Part shown: piece by piece, positions 47,997-57,121 of the stretch
How the letters are laid out: every line of letters starts with the position of its first letter
Numbering within the stretch: the first letter of the stretch is position 1
DNA from: Fervidobacterium pennivorans DSM 9078
Lineage (GTDB): Bacteria; Thermotogota; Thermotogae; Thermotogales; Fervidobacteriaceae
Reading direction: 5' to 3'
Assembly: GCF_000235405.2 (NCBI RefSeq)
Contig: NC_017095.1
Coordinates: 248,001 to 312,000 of the forward strand
DNA: 64,000 nt
Notes under the pieces: generated by a model
What the model was told of the DNA's origin: nothing
What the model saw: only the letters and a program-made list of their open reading frames with translations
Databases searched by the model: none
Made by a program: the position numbers and the translations under genes

Positions 47997-49439
47997 ATGC
48001 ATAGTGAAATAACCAATCTTTACCCAATCCCATCTTGGGTGCATGAAAGTGTCATTTACCAGATTTTCCCAGACAGATTTGCAATTGGAAAAGGAAAGAC
48101 AGTAAAAGATAAAGCCGAGCTTTATACAAAGCGTGGAGGAAGAATCGTTGAGTGGAATGTTCCACCAAAAAGGAAGGATAAAGCGGAACATGTGAAGGAC
48201 TTTTATGGAGGCGATTTGTGGGGTATTGCTGAGAAACTTGACTATCTTAAAGACCTTGGAGTTAACGTGATTTACACAAATCCTATCTTTCTTTCGCCGA
48301 CCAACCATAAATACGATGCTATTAACTATATGAAAATCGACCCACAATTCGGTGGAGAAAAGGCTTTTAAATATTACATTAAGAAGGCAAAGAGCGAGAA
48401 TTTTAGACTGATTCTCGATGGTGTTTTTAATCACCTTAGTAGTGAAAATCCTTGGTTCAAAAAGGCGATAAAAGGTGATAAGAGGCATGTGAGTAAGTTT
48501 GCAATATACGGTGACGGTCACAGGGCTTGGTATGGTCACAAATCACTTCCTGAATGGCATCTGGAGGAAGTCGAAGTGATGAACTATATCCTTAGTGTTG
48601 TTGAACATTATTTGAGACAAGGCATAGATGGATGGAGACTTGATGTTGGGTTTGACCTCGGGTACGTGAACAACGCGCTTATTGCAAAGACTGCGAAGAG
48701 CATTTCTATCGAAAAATACGTTGTTACAGAAACGTGGAATTATCCATCGAATTGGCACATGGTAGATGGAATAATGAACTATCACTTTAGGAACTCCGTG
48801 ATTGCTTACTTGAAAGGTGAGTTCGATAACTTGGCAGAAGCTCTTCAAGGTGCTTACAACGATACACCAAACATCCACGGTTGCTGGAATATGCTTGACA
48901 GTCACGACACAGAACGACTTGCTACTGTTATACCAGACAAAGATTTGAGAAAGCTTGCTATAGTCCTTCAATTCACGTATCCTGGTGTTCCAGTTGTTTA
49001 CTACGGCACGGAGATAGGTATCGAAGGTGGAGGCGACCCAGAATGCCGTGCAACGATGAGATGGAACGAAGAAGACTGGGATAAAGATTTGAGAGAGTTC
49101 TACAAGAAACTCATTAAAATTAGAAAATCCGAAACGGCATTGAAAATAGGTACCTTTGAAGTGTTGAATAAAGAACCTCTTGTGTTTTACAGAAGAACCC
49201 CCCATGTGTTAGATGGCATGATAGTTGCGATAAACAAAGGAGAGAAAAAAGCAGTCACAGTTTCGGTTCCAGATGGCAGGTTGCTTGCAGGAACGTGTTT
49301 TACCGACCTGGTAACTGGTGAAGAATTTTGGATTACCGCCGGGGTTATGACCATTGATATCCCAGCTAAAGGTTTCCGATTACTAAGAGTTACGAATAAA
49401 ACAAGAGATGGGTACAACATGTACAAGAGAATTTATTAG
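47997..49439 (+). CDS. Alpha-amylase family glycoside hydrolase (GH13)
   Basis: A 480-residue enzyme acting on alpha-glucans or maltodextrins. The start is ATG 47997 after AGGGAGGG. The longer frame lacks a site. SVIYQIFPDRFAIG near the N-terminus, LDGVFNHL (region I), GWRLDVGFDL (nucleophile Asp), VTETWNYP (acid Glu) and LDSHDTERL (third Asp) define the active site. No signal peptide is present, so it is cytoplasmic. The start and the KRGGRIVEWN insertion resemble cyclomaltodextrinase/neopullulanase-like and maltodextrin-glucosidase subfamilies, but the N-terminal CBM34 domain is missing. Exact specificity is open. Confidence 0.92.
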   Translation: MHSEITNLYPIPSWVHESVIYQIFPDRFAIGKGKTVKDKAELYTKRGGRIVEWNVPPKRKDKAEHVKDFYGGDLWGIAEKLDYLKDLGVNVIYTNPIFLSPTNHKYDAINYMKIDPQFGGEKAFKYYIKKAKSENFRLILDGVFNHLSSENPWFKKAIKGDKRHVSKFAIYGDGHRAWYGHKSLPEWHLEEVEVMNYILSVVEHYLRQGIDGWRLDVGFDLGYVNNALIAKTAKSISIEKYVVTETWNYPSNWHMVDGIMNYHFRNSVIAYLKGEFDNLAEALQGAYNDTPNIHGCWNMLDSHDTERLATVIPDKDLRKLAIVLQFTYPGVPVVYYGTEIGIEGGGDPECRATMRWNEEDWDKDLREFYKKLIKIRKSETALKIGTFEVLNKEPLVFYRRTPHVLDGMIVAINKGEKKAVTVSVPDGRLLAGTCFTDLVTGEEFWITAGVMTIDIPAKGFRLLRVTNKTRDGYNMYKRIY

Positions 49440-49489
49440 ATTCGGTCTGGTGATAACTACGAGAAAAAAGGTGGTGCTAGCGATCGTTC

Positions 49490-50248
49490 GTGTGGAATTA
49501 CAGATTTCCCGCAGAATACTACAATTCAATAGCACACATCTACGATGAAATGTACAAAGATGTTTATTGGAATATTGCGAAAAAACAAATCGGATTGACA
49601 ATTGAAAAGCATATATCTTCCATTGAAGGGTTGAACATTATCGACATTGGTGGAGGAACTGGATACTGGAGCCTCTGGGTATTGAAGAAAGGGGCAAGAG
49701 TAGTGTTTGTCGAACCAGCCGAAAAGATGGTTGAGCAAGCAAGAAAAAGGATAAGCAAAGAGATAGGAATGGATTTACGGGAACTTCCTATCGAGTTTAT
49801 CAATTGTTCCGCGGAAGATTTAGACCTTAACCTTCGACTTGAAGAGAACTTCGATGTGGTTTTTGTATTTGGCGATGTGCTGAGTTATGTGGATAATCTT
49901 GAAAAAGCGATGGAAAATATATCGAGGGCAGCCAAGAAAGGTGCCCTCGTCTTTGGAACAGTTGATAATTATTTTTCGTACCTCAAGGACGTTATTATCT
50001 ACGGTTCTTGGAAGTATTACAGTTATTTAGTAAATCACCGAAAACTTCCCATTGGTTCAGAGTATGGGACGTTTGAAGCAAGAGCTTTTGAACCTACGGA
50101 AATTGAAAATATCTTCAAAGACTATGGTTTTAAAGTTATCGAACTCACGGCGCTCGCAAGCCTGCCAAGTGTTGAATTAAGTATCAAATATGGAAAATAT
50201 TTCATTCTTGAAGCTGAGCATCTGTTTTTTGTTTCGAAAAAGTTTTAG
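49490..50248 (+). CDS. SAM-dependent class I methyltransferase
   Basis: A 252-residue methyltransferase with motif I NIIDIGGGTGYWSLW (about 50), motif II Glu in VVFVEPAEKM and motif IV DVVFVFGDVLSYV. The substrate is unknown. Relatives include UbiE/SmtA-like small-molecule methyltransferases. The start is GTG 49490. A stop lies four codons upstream, and the nearest ribosome site (AAGGTGG at 49469) is somewhat distant, so the start is less sure. The 3' end overlaps the convergent aspA stop by 4 bp. Confidence 0.85.
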   Translation: MWNYRFPAEYYNSIAHIYDEMYKDVYWNIAKKQIGLTIEKHISSIEGLNIIDIGGGTGYWSLWVLKKGARVVFVEPAEKMVEQARKRISKEIGMDLRELPIEFINCSAEDLDLNLRLEENFDVVFVFGDVLSYVDNLEKAMENISRAAKKGALVFGTVDNYFSYLKDVIIYGSWKYYSYLVNHRKLPIGSEYGTFEARAFEPTEIENIFKDYGFKVIELTALASLPSVELSIKYGKYFILEAEHLFFVSKKF

Positions 50249-51642
50249 TAATACCCAAGACCTGTCATCTTTTGGATGTTCAGTTTTTTCAACAATTCGC
50301 TAACGTTTATGTTTTCTTTTTCAGCAAGCAATTGTAAGGCTTTTTCCAAATCGTAATTCGCTTGTCTGATGATTTCCGAGACAACTTCGTAGCCAAAGTA
50401 ATTTATCAATGGTGTAAGATTGGCAGAAGACCTTTCGAGATTTTGCTGGCACCGTTCTTTGTCAACGTCTAAAAGTTTTACGTATTTTGCCAACGCATTG
50501 CATGATAAAGTAAGAAGTCTCATTGATTTGAGCGTGAAATGAACAATGATAGGTGCGAACTGATTGAGTTGTAAGTTACCTTGAGCGCAGGCATGGGAAA
50601 CTATTTCATCATCTCCGAAAACAACGAGTGTGTTTTGCAAAACGTATTCCGGCACTACCGGGTTCACTTTACCAGGCATTATCGTGCTACCAACTTGGAC
50701 AGCGGGGAGGACTAGTTCACCAATTGCTGTTTTTGGTCCACTGCCGAGGAGTCGAATATCGTTGGATATTTTATACAAGTTCACAGCGAGTGATTTCAAA
50801 AGTCCATGAACTTCGGCGAATGTATCAAGGTTTTGAGTGGCATCAATTAGGTTTTCGGCTTTTGCTATTTTCACGTTTGCAACCTGTCTTAGAACTTCTA
50901 CTATCCTTAGGGTGTATTCTTTTGGTGCGCCAACTCCCGTACCTATTGCGGTTCCCCCAAGATTCACGCTTCGTATACGTTCTTCTACCTTGTTTAGTCT
51001 CCATCTATCCCTTGCAAGTGCATCAGCCCATGCACCAAATTGTTGACCCACCATTATTGGAACAGCATCCATCAATTGGGTTCGTCCGATAGTTCGGATG
51101 GAATAGAATTCCTTTTCCTTTTCCTGAATCACTTCCTGGAGATTGATAACTGCATCGACAAGTTCCCTCAATCTCAAAATAACTGCCATTTTCCCTGCTG
51201 TAACGAATGTATCGTTTGTTGATTGGTGCATATTTACGTGATTGTATGGGTCAACGAGATATTCTCCTTTTTTACCGCCAAGTATTTCTGTGGCTCGATT
51301 AGCAATCACTTCGTTTATATTTAAATTCACTGATGTGCCTGCACCACCAGACAAAGGGTCAACAACTACCCATTCTTTCAGCCTTTCCCATTCATCACAT
51401 GCAGTAGTTATTGCAGCAGATACGTTTTTATCAAGCCTTCCGATTTCAGCATTGAGTAGCGCAGCTGATTTTTTTATCATGAAGTAAGCCCAGATGAATT
51501 TTTCGTCGAACTGTTCACCAGTTTTTGGGAACAATTTCAAAGCTCTAATTGTTGCTATGCCGTAATAAGCATCAACAGGTATCTGTTCTGTGCCAAGGTA
51601 ATCGGTCTCTGTTCTGAATTCTAAAGTATTTGGTTTTTCCAT
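50245..51642 (-). CDS. aspA: Aspartate ammonia-lyase
   Basis: Converts aspartate to fumarate and ammonia. The 465 residues start METPN-like at ATG 51642 (GGGGGATTT upstream; the frame to 51672 runs into hydF). DYLGTEQIPVDAYYGI near the N-terminus, GAGTSVNLNINEV, NMHQSTNDTF and the flexible-loop signature GSTIMPGKVNPV (about 310) define the fumarase/aspartase family. The DAYYGI N-terminus is of the aspartase rather than fumarase C type. It lies directly behind hydF, with a start 2 bp before the hydF stop. An ammonia-supplying role for H-cluster assembly is an inference from this linkage. Confidence 0.88.
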   Translation of the reverse strand: MEKPNTLEFRTETDYLGTEQIPVDAYYGIATIRALKLFPKTGEQFDEKFIWAYFMIKKSAALLNAEIGRLDKNVSAAITTACDEWERLKEWVVVDPLSGGAGTSVNLNINEVIANRATEILGGKKGEYLVDPYNHVNMHQSTNDTFVTAGKMAVILRLRELVDAVINLQEVIQEKEKEFYSIRTIGRTQLMDAVPIMVGQQFGAWADALARDRWRLNKVEERIRSVNLGGTAIGTGVGAPKEYTLRIVEVLRQVANVKIAKAENLIDATQNLDTFAEVHGLLKSLAVNLYKISNDIRLLGSGPKTAIGELVLPAVQVGSTIMPGKVNPVVPEYVLQNTLVVFGDDEIVSHACAQGNLQLNQFAPIIVHFTLKSMRLLTLSCNALAKYVKLLDVDKERCQQNLERSSANLTPLINYFGYEVVSEIIRQANYDLEKALQLLAEKENINVSELLKKLNIQKMTGLGYY

Positions 51643-51643
51643 T

Positions 51644-52861
51644 TTAAATCCCCCTGTTGATTTCGATACCAAGTGGTGCTAATGCTCTTTCGAGGACTCC
51701 GTGCATGTAAGAAATAACGATGCCATAGTTTGTCATGGGTATACCAAGGCGTTTGAACATTCTTACCCTTCTCATCATTTGAATTCTTGTGTTTACACAC
51801 CCACCACAGTGTATGACGAGCTTTGCGTCTGCTACCTCTTCGTATTCAGGTAAATCAACACCTGCCCAGACTTTGAAATTTAAATTTGCACCCGTGTGGT
51901 TTACAAGCCAACGTGGAATTTTCACCCTTCCGATGTCTTCTGTGAGAGGCCTATGCGTGCAACCTTCCATGATAATTACCGTGTCTCCATCTTGGAGTTC
52001 TTCGATTTTGTAAACGCTCTCAACAAAATATCTGATATCTCCACGATAATTTGCTTCTAAGATTGAAAATGTAGTTAGTGGCACATCCTCTGGAATGTCG
52101 GAGACAACTTTCATAACCGCTTGTGAGTCCGTTATAACAAGACGTGGAGGTTCGCTGAGCTTTTCTATTGTATATCGCAATTCTCGTTCCTTCGCAACAA
52201 CAGCTACTGCCTCTCTATCGAGTATTTCTCTAATTGCATGGACTTGAGGCATTATTAGTCGACCTTTTGGTGCACCAAGGTCGATGGGGACAACAAGAAC
52301 GACAATATCCCCAGCATCTACGAATTCGGGTATAAACGGAAGTTCTTCGTCACTTGGTATGATTTCGTTCAGTGTTTTACCTATGTTCTCAAACCCTTCT
52401 TTGTTAAGTGCGCTCACAACGAAGGTTTTTACACCAAAGGCTTTCTCATATTCCTGTGCAACTGTCTGAGCCTTTTCACCGAGTATATCTGCTTTGTTTA
52501 CAACAACTATAAAAGGGATTTCAAGTTCTTTGAATATCTCGTTTATCCTTTTTTCGTATTCGCCAGGGAAATCATCAACTACGAGTATGCCGGCATCTGA
52601 TTTGTAGAACGCTTTTAACGCTTTCTTAATCCTTTTTTCTCCAATCTCTCCAACATCATCAAGCCCAGGAGTATCTATCAATGTTACAGGACCAACAGGG
52701 GAAAGTTCCATGGATTTGTAAACAGGGTCTGTTGTTGTCCCAGGCACATCGCTTACTATGGAAATCTCCTGACCAGTTAGTGCGTTCATGAACGATGACT
52801 TACCAACATTTCTTCTTCCTACGATGGAAATGTATTTTCTAAATCCGCTTGTAGGTAACAA
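51644..52861 (-). CDS. hydF: [FeFe]-hydrogenase maturation GTPase HydF
   Basis: Scaffold on which the 2Fe subcluster of the H-cluster is completed before transfer to the hydrogenase. The GTPase domain (about 1-165) has [24 protein letters not shown] and NKAD. The C-terminal Fe-S domain (about 265-405) has the ligands GCTHRP and VIHCGGCVN. The length (about 405) is normal. I place the start at TTG 52861 with GGAGG eight bases upstream. GTG at 52870 overlaps that site. The gene follows the ABC binding-protein gene by 23 bp and precedes aspA. Confidence 0.95.
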   Translation of the reverse strand: MLPTSGFRKYISIVGRRNVGKSSFMNALTGQEISIVSDVPGTTTDPVYKSMELSPVGPVTLIDTPGLDDVGEIGEKRIKKALKAFYKSDAGILVVDDFPGEYEKRINEIFKELEIPFIVVVNKADILGEKAQTVAQEYEKAFGVKTFVVSALNKEGFENIGKTLNEIIPSDEELPFIPEFVDAGDIVVLVVPIDLGAPKGRLIMPQVHAIREILDREAVAVVAKERELRYTIEKLSEPPRLVITDSQAVMKVVSDIPEDVPLTTFSILEANYRGDIRYFVESVYKIEELQDGDTVIIMEGCTHRPLTEDIGRVKIPRWLVNHTGANLNFKVWAGVDLPEYEEVADAKLVIHCGGCVNTRIQMMRRVRMFKRLGIPMTNYGIVISYMHGVLERALAPLGIEINRGI

Positions 52862-52884
52862 ACACTGCACCTCCGTTTTTGGTT

Positions 52885-53823
52885 TTATTTAACGATGTAA
52901 AAGAATTTTTCATCTGGTACTTTTGGCATACCATCTGGATAAAGTTCGTTAAGCTTTTTGAGGTATGCGAGAACTTCGTCCCGACATTCTGCAGCAGAAA
53001 TGTAATTGTATTGGCTTCTTTCAAGAGATGCCTTAAGGATGTTTGTAGGTATTCCTAGCTGTTTGCTTGTTATTTCAACAGCTTTGTCTACGTTCTTGTA
53101 TGACCATGAAAGGCTTTCTTTGAACGACTTTTCAAAGAGTTTAACGGTTTGCGGGTAATCTATCAACTTTCCTGTCACGAAGAGTCCTGTTATTGGTATT
53201 CCAAATTTGAAACCGGTTGCCTTGTTCCATTCATCTTGCAAGTCCATGATTACCTTTCCCTTTGACAACGTCATTGTCACAAATGGTTCCGGGATTGCAG
53301 CAATTTTAATTTTTCCGCTATTGAAAAGTGAAACTATTTCTTGTGGCTGGGCGTAAGCAAATGTAACATCCCTGTCGGGTTCTAGTCCGTTCTTTACAAG
53401 TAAGAACCTAAGAAGAACATCCGCTGTTTGACCTCTACCGTGCGCTGTGTATATCTTTTCTCCTTTGAAGCTCTGAAAACCTTTAAATTCAAAATCAGGG
53501 CTTGCCACAACGTAGAACAATCGCCAGCTATAGACGCCTACGAGTCTAACATCGACACCTTTTGTGTAAAGGTTCGCACCAAAGGTTACAGGTAGTGCTG
53601 CAAAATTCACTTTCTTTGAAACAATGTAAGCTGTTGCTTCGTCCATTGTTTTCCAGAATTTCATATCGAGTGCCATGTCTGTCTTTACTTCTTTGCTTAT
53701 TAAACCAGCAACTGGGAATATCGTTGGACCAAACGGGTTAATGAATGTAACCCCGAATAACGCAACTGTGAATAAAACAGATACAAGGATAAAAACTTTC
53801 ACAAATGACTTCATACCTCTCAT
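52885..53823 (-). CDS. ABC transporter substrate-binding protein, SsuA/NMT1-like
   Basis: A 312-residue exported protein with a signal peptide (hydrophobic about 9-25, LFTVALFG) and a type II periplasmic-binding fold of the nitrate/sulfonate/taurine/thiamine-precursor class: [20 protein letters not shown], then [19 protein letters not shown] and [14 protein letters not shown]. There is no lipobox Cys, so it may be soluble. The start at ATG 53823 overlaps the ATPase stop in ATGA, with GGGAGG upstream. It is the third gene of an operon permease-ATPase-binding protein-hydF-aspA. The ligand is unknown. Confidence 0.88.
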   Translation of the reverse strand: MRGMKSFVKVFILVSVLFTVALFGVTFINPFGPTIFPVAGLISKEVKTDMALDMKFWKTMDEATAYIVSKKVNFAALPVTFGANLYTKGVDVRLVGVYSWRLFYVVASPDFEFKGFQSFKGEKIYTAHGRGQTADVLLRFLLVKNGLEPDRDVTFAYAQPQEIVSLFNSGKIKIAAIPEPFVTMTLSKGKVIMDLQDEWNKATGFKFGIPITGLFVTGKLIDYPQTVKLFEKSFKESLSWSYKNVDKAVEITSKQLGIPTNILKASLERSQYNYISAAECRDEVLAYLKKLNELYPDGMPKVPDEKFFYIVK

Positions 53824-54566
53824 CCTCTCCACCTCCCTAAGATTTTTGAAAGAATTTGAGATTCGGCCTTATGAAATTCCGGATTTGATATATCCTTTGG
53901 AACACTGGAAACATCAATCTCTTCAATTATGCTACTGGGTTTGTCACTCAATATGTAAATTTTATCTGATAACAAGAGCGCTTCTCTGACATCGTGAGTT
54001 ACAACTATCATCGAGAAATTCATATCTTTCCTTCTTTCAATTATATCCGAAATTATTGAAACCTTTAGATGCACATCAAGGGATGCGAACGGCTCATCCA
54101 AAAGGAGTAATTCCGGTTCAACAATCAAAGCCCTTGCGAGGTTCACTCGTTGTCTCATTCCACCACTTAATTTTGATGGTTCGAAGTTAGCGAAATCATG
54201 TAGTTTTAACGCTTCCAAGGTTTTAAATATTCGTTCTTCGTTTTCTTCAACAAATTTCAGATTGTCGATAACTGTTCTCCATGGTATCAGCCTTGGTTCT
54301 TGAAAGACATACCCTATTTTCTGTACCCTGCATTCGATAGTTCCTTCGTAGTCGTCTATTAAACCAGCGATGATGCGTATGAGTGTTGTCTTTCCACATC
54401 CAGAAGGACCAAGAAGGGCTATAGACTCTCCTCTGCTCAAATCAAAGGATATGTCTTCAATCACTTTCAGTTTTCCGTAAGACTTGCTTATTGATTTCAC
54501 ATTTAGAATAACTTCGTTTAGTATATTGCCCGATGTTTTACGATTTATTTTTTCAAAATTACCCAA
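53820..54566 (-). CDS. ABC transporter ATPase, SsuB/TauB-like
   Basis: A 248-residue ATPase: Walker A GPSGCGKTT (about 54), Q-loop FQEPRLIPW, signature LSGGMRQRVNLARAL, Walker B LLLDEPFASLD and VTHDVREAL. The FQEPRLIPW and LDEPFASLD wording is that of nitrate/sulfonate/taurine importers. The start is TTG 54566, directly after the permease stop, with GGGAG nine bases upstream. The 3' end overlaps the binding-protein gene by 4 bp. Confidence 0.93.
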   Translation of the reverse strand: MGNFEKINRKTSGNILNEVILNVKSISKSYGKLKVIEDISFDLSRGESIALLGPSGCGKTTLIRIIAGLIDDYEGTIECRVQKIGYVFQEPRLIPWRTVIDNLKFVEENEERIFKTLEALKLHDFANFEPSKLSGGMRQRVNLARALIVEPELLLLDEPFASLDVHLKVSIISDIIERRKDMNFSMIVVTHDVREALLLSDKIYILSDKPSSIIEEIDVSSVPKDISNPEFHKAESQILSKILGRWRG

Positions 54567-55313
54567 CTAAACCAACTCCCAGTTCTTTAGAAATTTCCTG
54601 ACAAAGTGATTAAGTATGTTTTCGACGATAAGACCTATGAGTATTATGATTGCTGTGTATGCGTAAACCTTTTCTACTGCAACTGATTGCCTTGCCCAAG
54701 CAATGAGTACGCCAATACCTTTGTCTCCACACATGTATTCCGCTACTACAACGACTTTCCATACATTACCTATGATTACTTGTAAAGCACTAAGAAGTTG
54801 AGGAATAATTGAACCAAGATATATGTCCCTTATTACTTTCGAGCGAGGAACTCTATATACCTTCGCCATCTCTATTAATCTCTTATCAGTTGTTCTTATA
54901 CCAACTGCTGTTGATAATATCGTGTGAGGCAACAGTGACAATATACTGACTATAACTGGTCCAAGCCATCCTATACCCCAAATAAACATTACCAATGCAA
55001 GCCAAGTGATTATCGGTATCGCTTGGATAACGAGTATTCCGGGTCTTAAAATGTCGTATATTAAGTCATTTAATCCTATGAAAAATCCTATCAAAACGCC
55101 GAAGGTTACTGTAATTGCTAAGACAACACCTATCTTCGAAAGAGTTATAAGCAAAGCTTCTAAGACTTCTGATTTCTGAAGCTCTGACACCAAGGTCTTC
55201 AGAACAGTTAATGGGTCAGGAAGTATTAGCTGTGAGTTGATTGCGAAAGAGAGCACTGTCCAAGTGATAAATATAACTAATACGCCTGTTAGGTATTTCC
55301 AAAGATTTTCCAA
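54567..55313 (-). CDS. ABC transporter permease, SsuC/TauC-like
   Basis: A 248-residue permease with about six membrane segments and the EAA loop EMAKVYRVPRSKVIRDIYLGSIIP (about 148). PLLxT-type IIPQLLSALQVIIGNVWKVVVVAEY is typical of sulfonate/nitrate permeases. It starts at TTG 55313 with AAGGAG seven bases upstream. It is first of the operon that continues into hydF and aspA. A minus-strand TATAAT overlaps the divergent promoter near 55417-55430. Confidence 0.93.
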   Translation of the reverse strand: MENLWKYLTGVLVIFITWTVLSFAINSQLILPDPLTVLKTLVSELQKSEVLEALLITLSKIGVVLAITVTFGVLIGFFIGLNDLIYDILRPGILVIQAIPIITWLALVMFIWGIGWLGPVIVSILSLLPHTILSTAVGIRTTDKRLIEMAKVYRVPRSKVIRDIYLGSIIPQLLSALQVIIGNVWKVVVVAEYMCGDKGIGVLIAWARQSVAVEKVYAYTAIIILIGLIVENILNHFVRKFLKNWELV

Positions 55314-55392
55314 CTGAATTCTCCTTTCGTGTTTTTTTATGATTTATTTCTGAAAATTTGGTTCATTTAAAAAATTACATATTGTGACATTT

Positions 55393-55422
55393 TTGACAAA
55401 GTACAGTTTGCTCTGGTATAAT
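55393..55422 (+). promoter_or_regulatory. Promoter of the TM1266-like gene at 55455
   Basis: TTGACA (55393-55398), an 18-base spacer ending TGG, TATAAT (55417-55422), 32 bp before the ATG. The near-palindromic GGTATAATTATAATACC also offers a TATAAT on the minus strand for the divergent transporter operon, so one site could control both. Confidence 0.78.
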
Positions 55423-55454
55423 TATAATACCACATAGAACAAGGGGGTGTGTCT

Positions 55455-55724
55455 ATGCCAAAAGACATCACAGTGAGAACGGTTATGGCTGTTCTTGTTG
55501 ACAAAAGAGAGCAAGCCGCTGTTGAGGTCCAAAAACTTTTGACAGAGTATGGTTGTTATATCAAAACGCGTTTGGGACTCCATGAAGGCGCAGGTCAGTA
55601 TTGTTCGCCCGTTGGACTTATTATCCTTGAACTAGTTGATGATGAGACAAAGCATGAAGAACTTTGTCAGAAATTAAACGCTATCGATGGTGTTCAAGCA
55701 AAATACATGAAACTTGAAGTGTGA
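55455..55724 (+). CDS. TM1266-like small protein (iron-only hydrogenase system regulator family)
   Basis: An 89-residue protein with an ACT/ferredoxin-like beta-alpha-beta pattern: VRTVMAVLVDKREQAAVEVQKLL, then the YIKTRLGLHEG turn and VGLIILELV. The family is named for its place beside [FeFe]-hydrogenase genes. A regulatory or ligand-binding role is presumed but not shown. The start ATG 55455 has GGGGGTG upstream. It is the only gene of the hydrogen block on the plus strand and lies between the divergent hydF transporter operon and convergent hydE. A second family member is at 58552-58806. Confidence 0.82.
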   Translation: MPKDITVRTVMAVLVDKREQAAVEVQKLLTEYGCYIKTRLGLHEGAGQYCSPVGLIILELVDDETKHEELCQKLNAIDGVQAKYMKLEV

Positions 55725-55747
55725 CAGCTATGCCTTGAACATTTCTA

Positions 55748-55774
55748 ATGGCGAGACGATAAGCGTCTCGCCAT
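55748..55774. terminator. Intrinsic terminator between the TM1266-like gene and hydE
   Basis: ATGGCGAGACG / CGTCTCGCCAT stem with ATAAG loop and T-rich ATTTAATTTT on the plus strand. It lies 2 bp beyond the hydE stop on the other side. Confidence 0.85.
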
Positions 55775-55776
55775 AT

Positions 55777-56829
55777 TTAATTTTCAATATTTATCACTTC
55801 TTTTTCTTCATTCATCTCTATCTTTTTTCTGTGTCCGTAGCCCTCTCCAACAACAAGTCCAACACTTCTAATCATTTGCTTTGTACATTCAACACAAGCT
55901 GTATCTCTTTCAAATAGACATATTTTTCCGGGATACAACGAATAATTTGGTCTATACGGATTAGGAGTCAGGTTTGGCATAATAACGTTTGCGCCATATT
56001 TTAGTCCGTACTGTCTTCCAAGCGGGTTTATCGAACCAAGAGCGGTTGTTGCTGGTATGTTCGCAGTTGGAACCACAATTCTTGCAAGTGCTATCATCCG
56101 AAGCGTCGTTTGTAAATCCCCACCTTTTGCATCTTTCAGCGGTGTATCTGGATTTGGTATAAAAGGTCCAATACCTATCATGTCAGCATCAAGTTCTTTA
56201 AGAAATGCAAGGTCTAACGCTAAATCATATGCTGTCTGTCCAGGTAACCCCACCATGAAGCCAGCGCCTGTTTCATAGCCAAGACGTTTTAACTCGTATA
56301 GGTGTGCCTTCCTATTTTCAAAACTATCGCCCGGGTGGAGTTTGGCGTAAAGTTCAGGTGAAGCGGTTTCGTGCCTCATTAAGTATCTGTCAGCTCCCAA
56401 TTCTTTCCAGATACGGTATTCTTCAAACTCACGTTCTCCTATGCTAAGTGTGATTGCAACATCAAGCTTTTTTATCTCGGTTATCAGATGGCTTATGATT
56501 TCAGTTGTATAATACGGGTCTTCACCTGATTGAAGAACTATTGTCTTTATACCAAGCTTTGCGATTAGCCTTGCCCGTTCGATGATTTCTTCAGGACTCA
56601 TCCTGTATCGTTGCAAATTTTTGTTATCGGCTCTAAGCCCACAGTAAAGGCAGTGCTGGGTGCATACATTAGAGAATTCTATAATTGCTCTCAGATGAAC
56701 TTCTTCACCAACATATTTTTTTCTTGTTTCGTCAGCTATTTTGAATATCTCTTCATCATATTTGCCACTCTCTATCACGTGTGTGAGATAATCCAGGTCA
56801 ACGTTTTGTACCTTCTTTATATCCAACAT
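55777..56829 (-). CDS. hydE: [FeFe]-hydrogenase maturation radical SAM protein HydE
   Basis: Radical SAM enzyme that processes the Fe(CO)2(CN)-cysteine synthon made by HydG toward the 2Fe subcluster. The 350 residues carry the CxxxCxxC cluster motif in CTQHCLYCGLRADN (about 56-69), the GEDPYY stretch and a biotin-synthase-like C-terminus. Extra Cys residues in ERDTACVECTKQMI (about 320) may bind a second cluster, as in some HydE proteins. The ATG follows GAGGTGATTTTGT. It is last of the hydrogenase-hydG-hydE series on the minus strand. Confidence 0.95.
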   Translation of the reverse strand: MLDIKKVQNVDLDYLTHVIESGKYDEEIFKIADETRKKYVGEEVHLRAIIEFSNVCTQHCLYCGLRADNKNLQRYRMSPEEIIERARLIAKLGIKTIVLQSGEDPYYTTEIISHLITEIKKLDVAITLSIGEREFEEYRIWKELGADRYLMRHETASPELYAKLHPGDSFENRKAHLYELKRLGYETGAGFMVGLPGQTAYDLALDLAFLKELDADMIGIGPFIPNPDTPLKDAKGGDLQTTLRMIALARIVVPTANIPATTALGSINPLGRQYGLKYGANVIMPNLTPNPYRPNYSLYPGKICLFERDTACVECTKQMIRSVGLVVGEGYGHRKKIEMNEEKEVINIEN

Positions 56830-56854
56830 ACAAAATCACCTCATTAAGCTTTTC

Positions 56855-57121
56855 TCAAGAATCTGATGATAATTTTCGAAATCTGACAACATCACTCAAA
56901 GCTTGCATTATCAAATCTTTCTCGTCATCAGTTATTTCACGCTCGCAGAACACGGCATATTTATCGTCTTCGTATGCGATGTAGCTTTCACAGTAACTTT
57001 CTTCTCCTGCTCTTGCGATACAAGACAACCTCCGCCCTATTTTTTCACATATCCATATTTTTGTGTTTAATCTTTCTGCATATGGCTTTAATAGTTCACT
57101 GAGTTTTTCAAAATCTGACAT
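56855..57121 (-). CDS. Small conserved-looking protein between hydG and hydE, unknown function
   Basis: An 88-residue protein starting at ATG 57121 (GGTGAGAGAG upstream), overlapping the hydG 3' end by 14 bp. It reads SDFEKLSELLKPYAERLNTK, then three Cys residues in ICEKIG, LSCIARAG and YCESYIAY, then VFCEREITDDEKDLI. The Cys spacing does not match a ferredoxin. Its tight position inside the maturation gene series argues that it is real and may assist hydrogenase assembly, but I recognise no family. Confidence 0.7.
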   Translation of the reverse strand: MSDFEKLSELLKPYAERLNTKIWICEKIGRRLSCIARAGEESYCESYIAYEDDKYAVFCEREITDDEKDLIMQALSDVVRFRKLSSDS

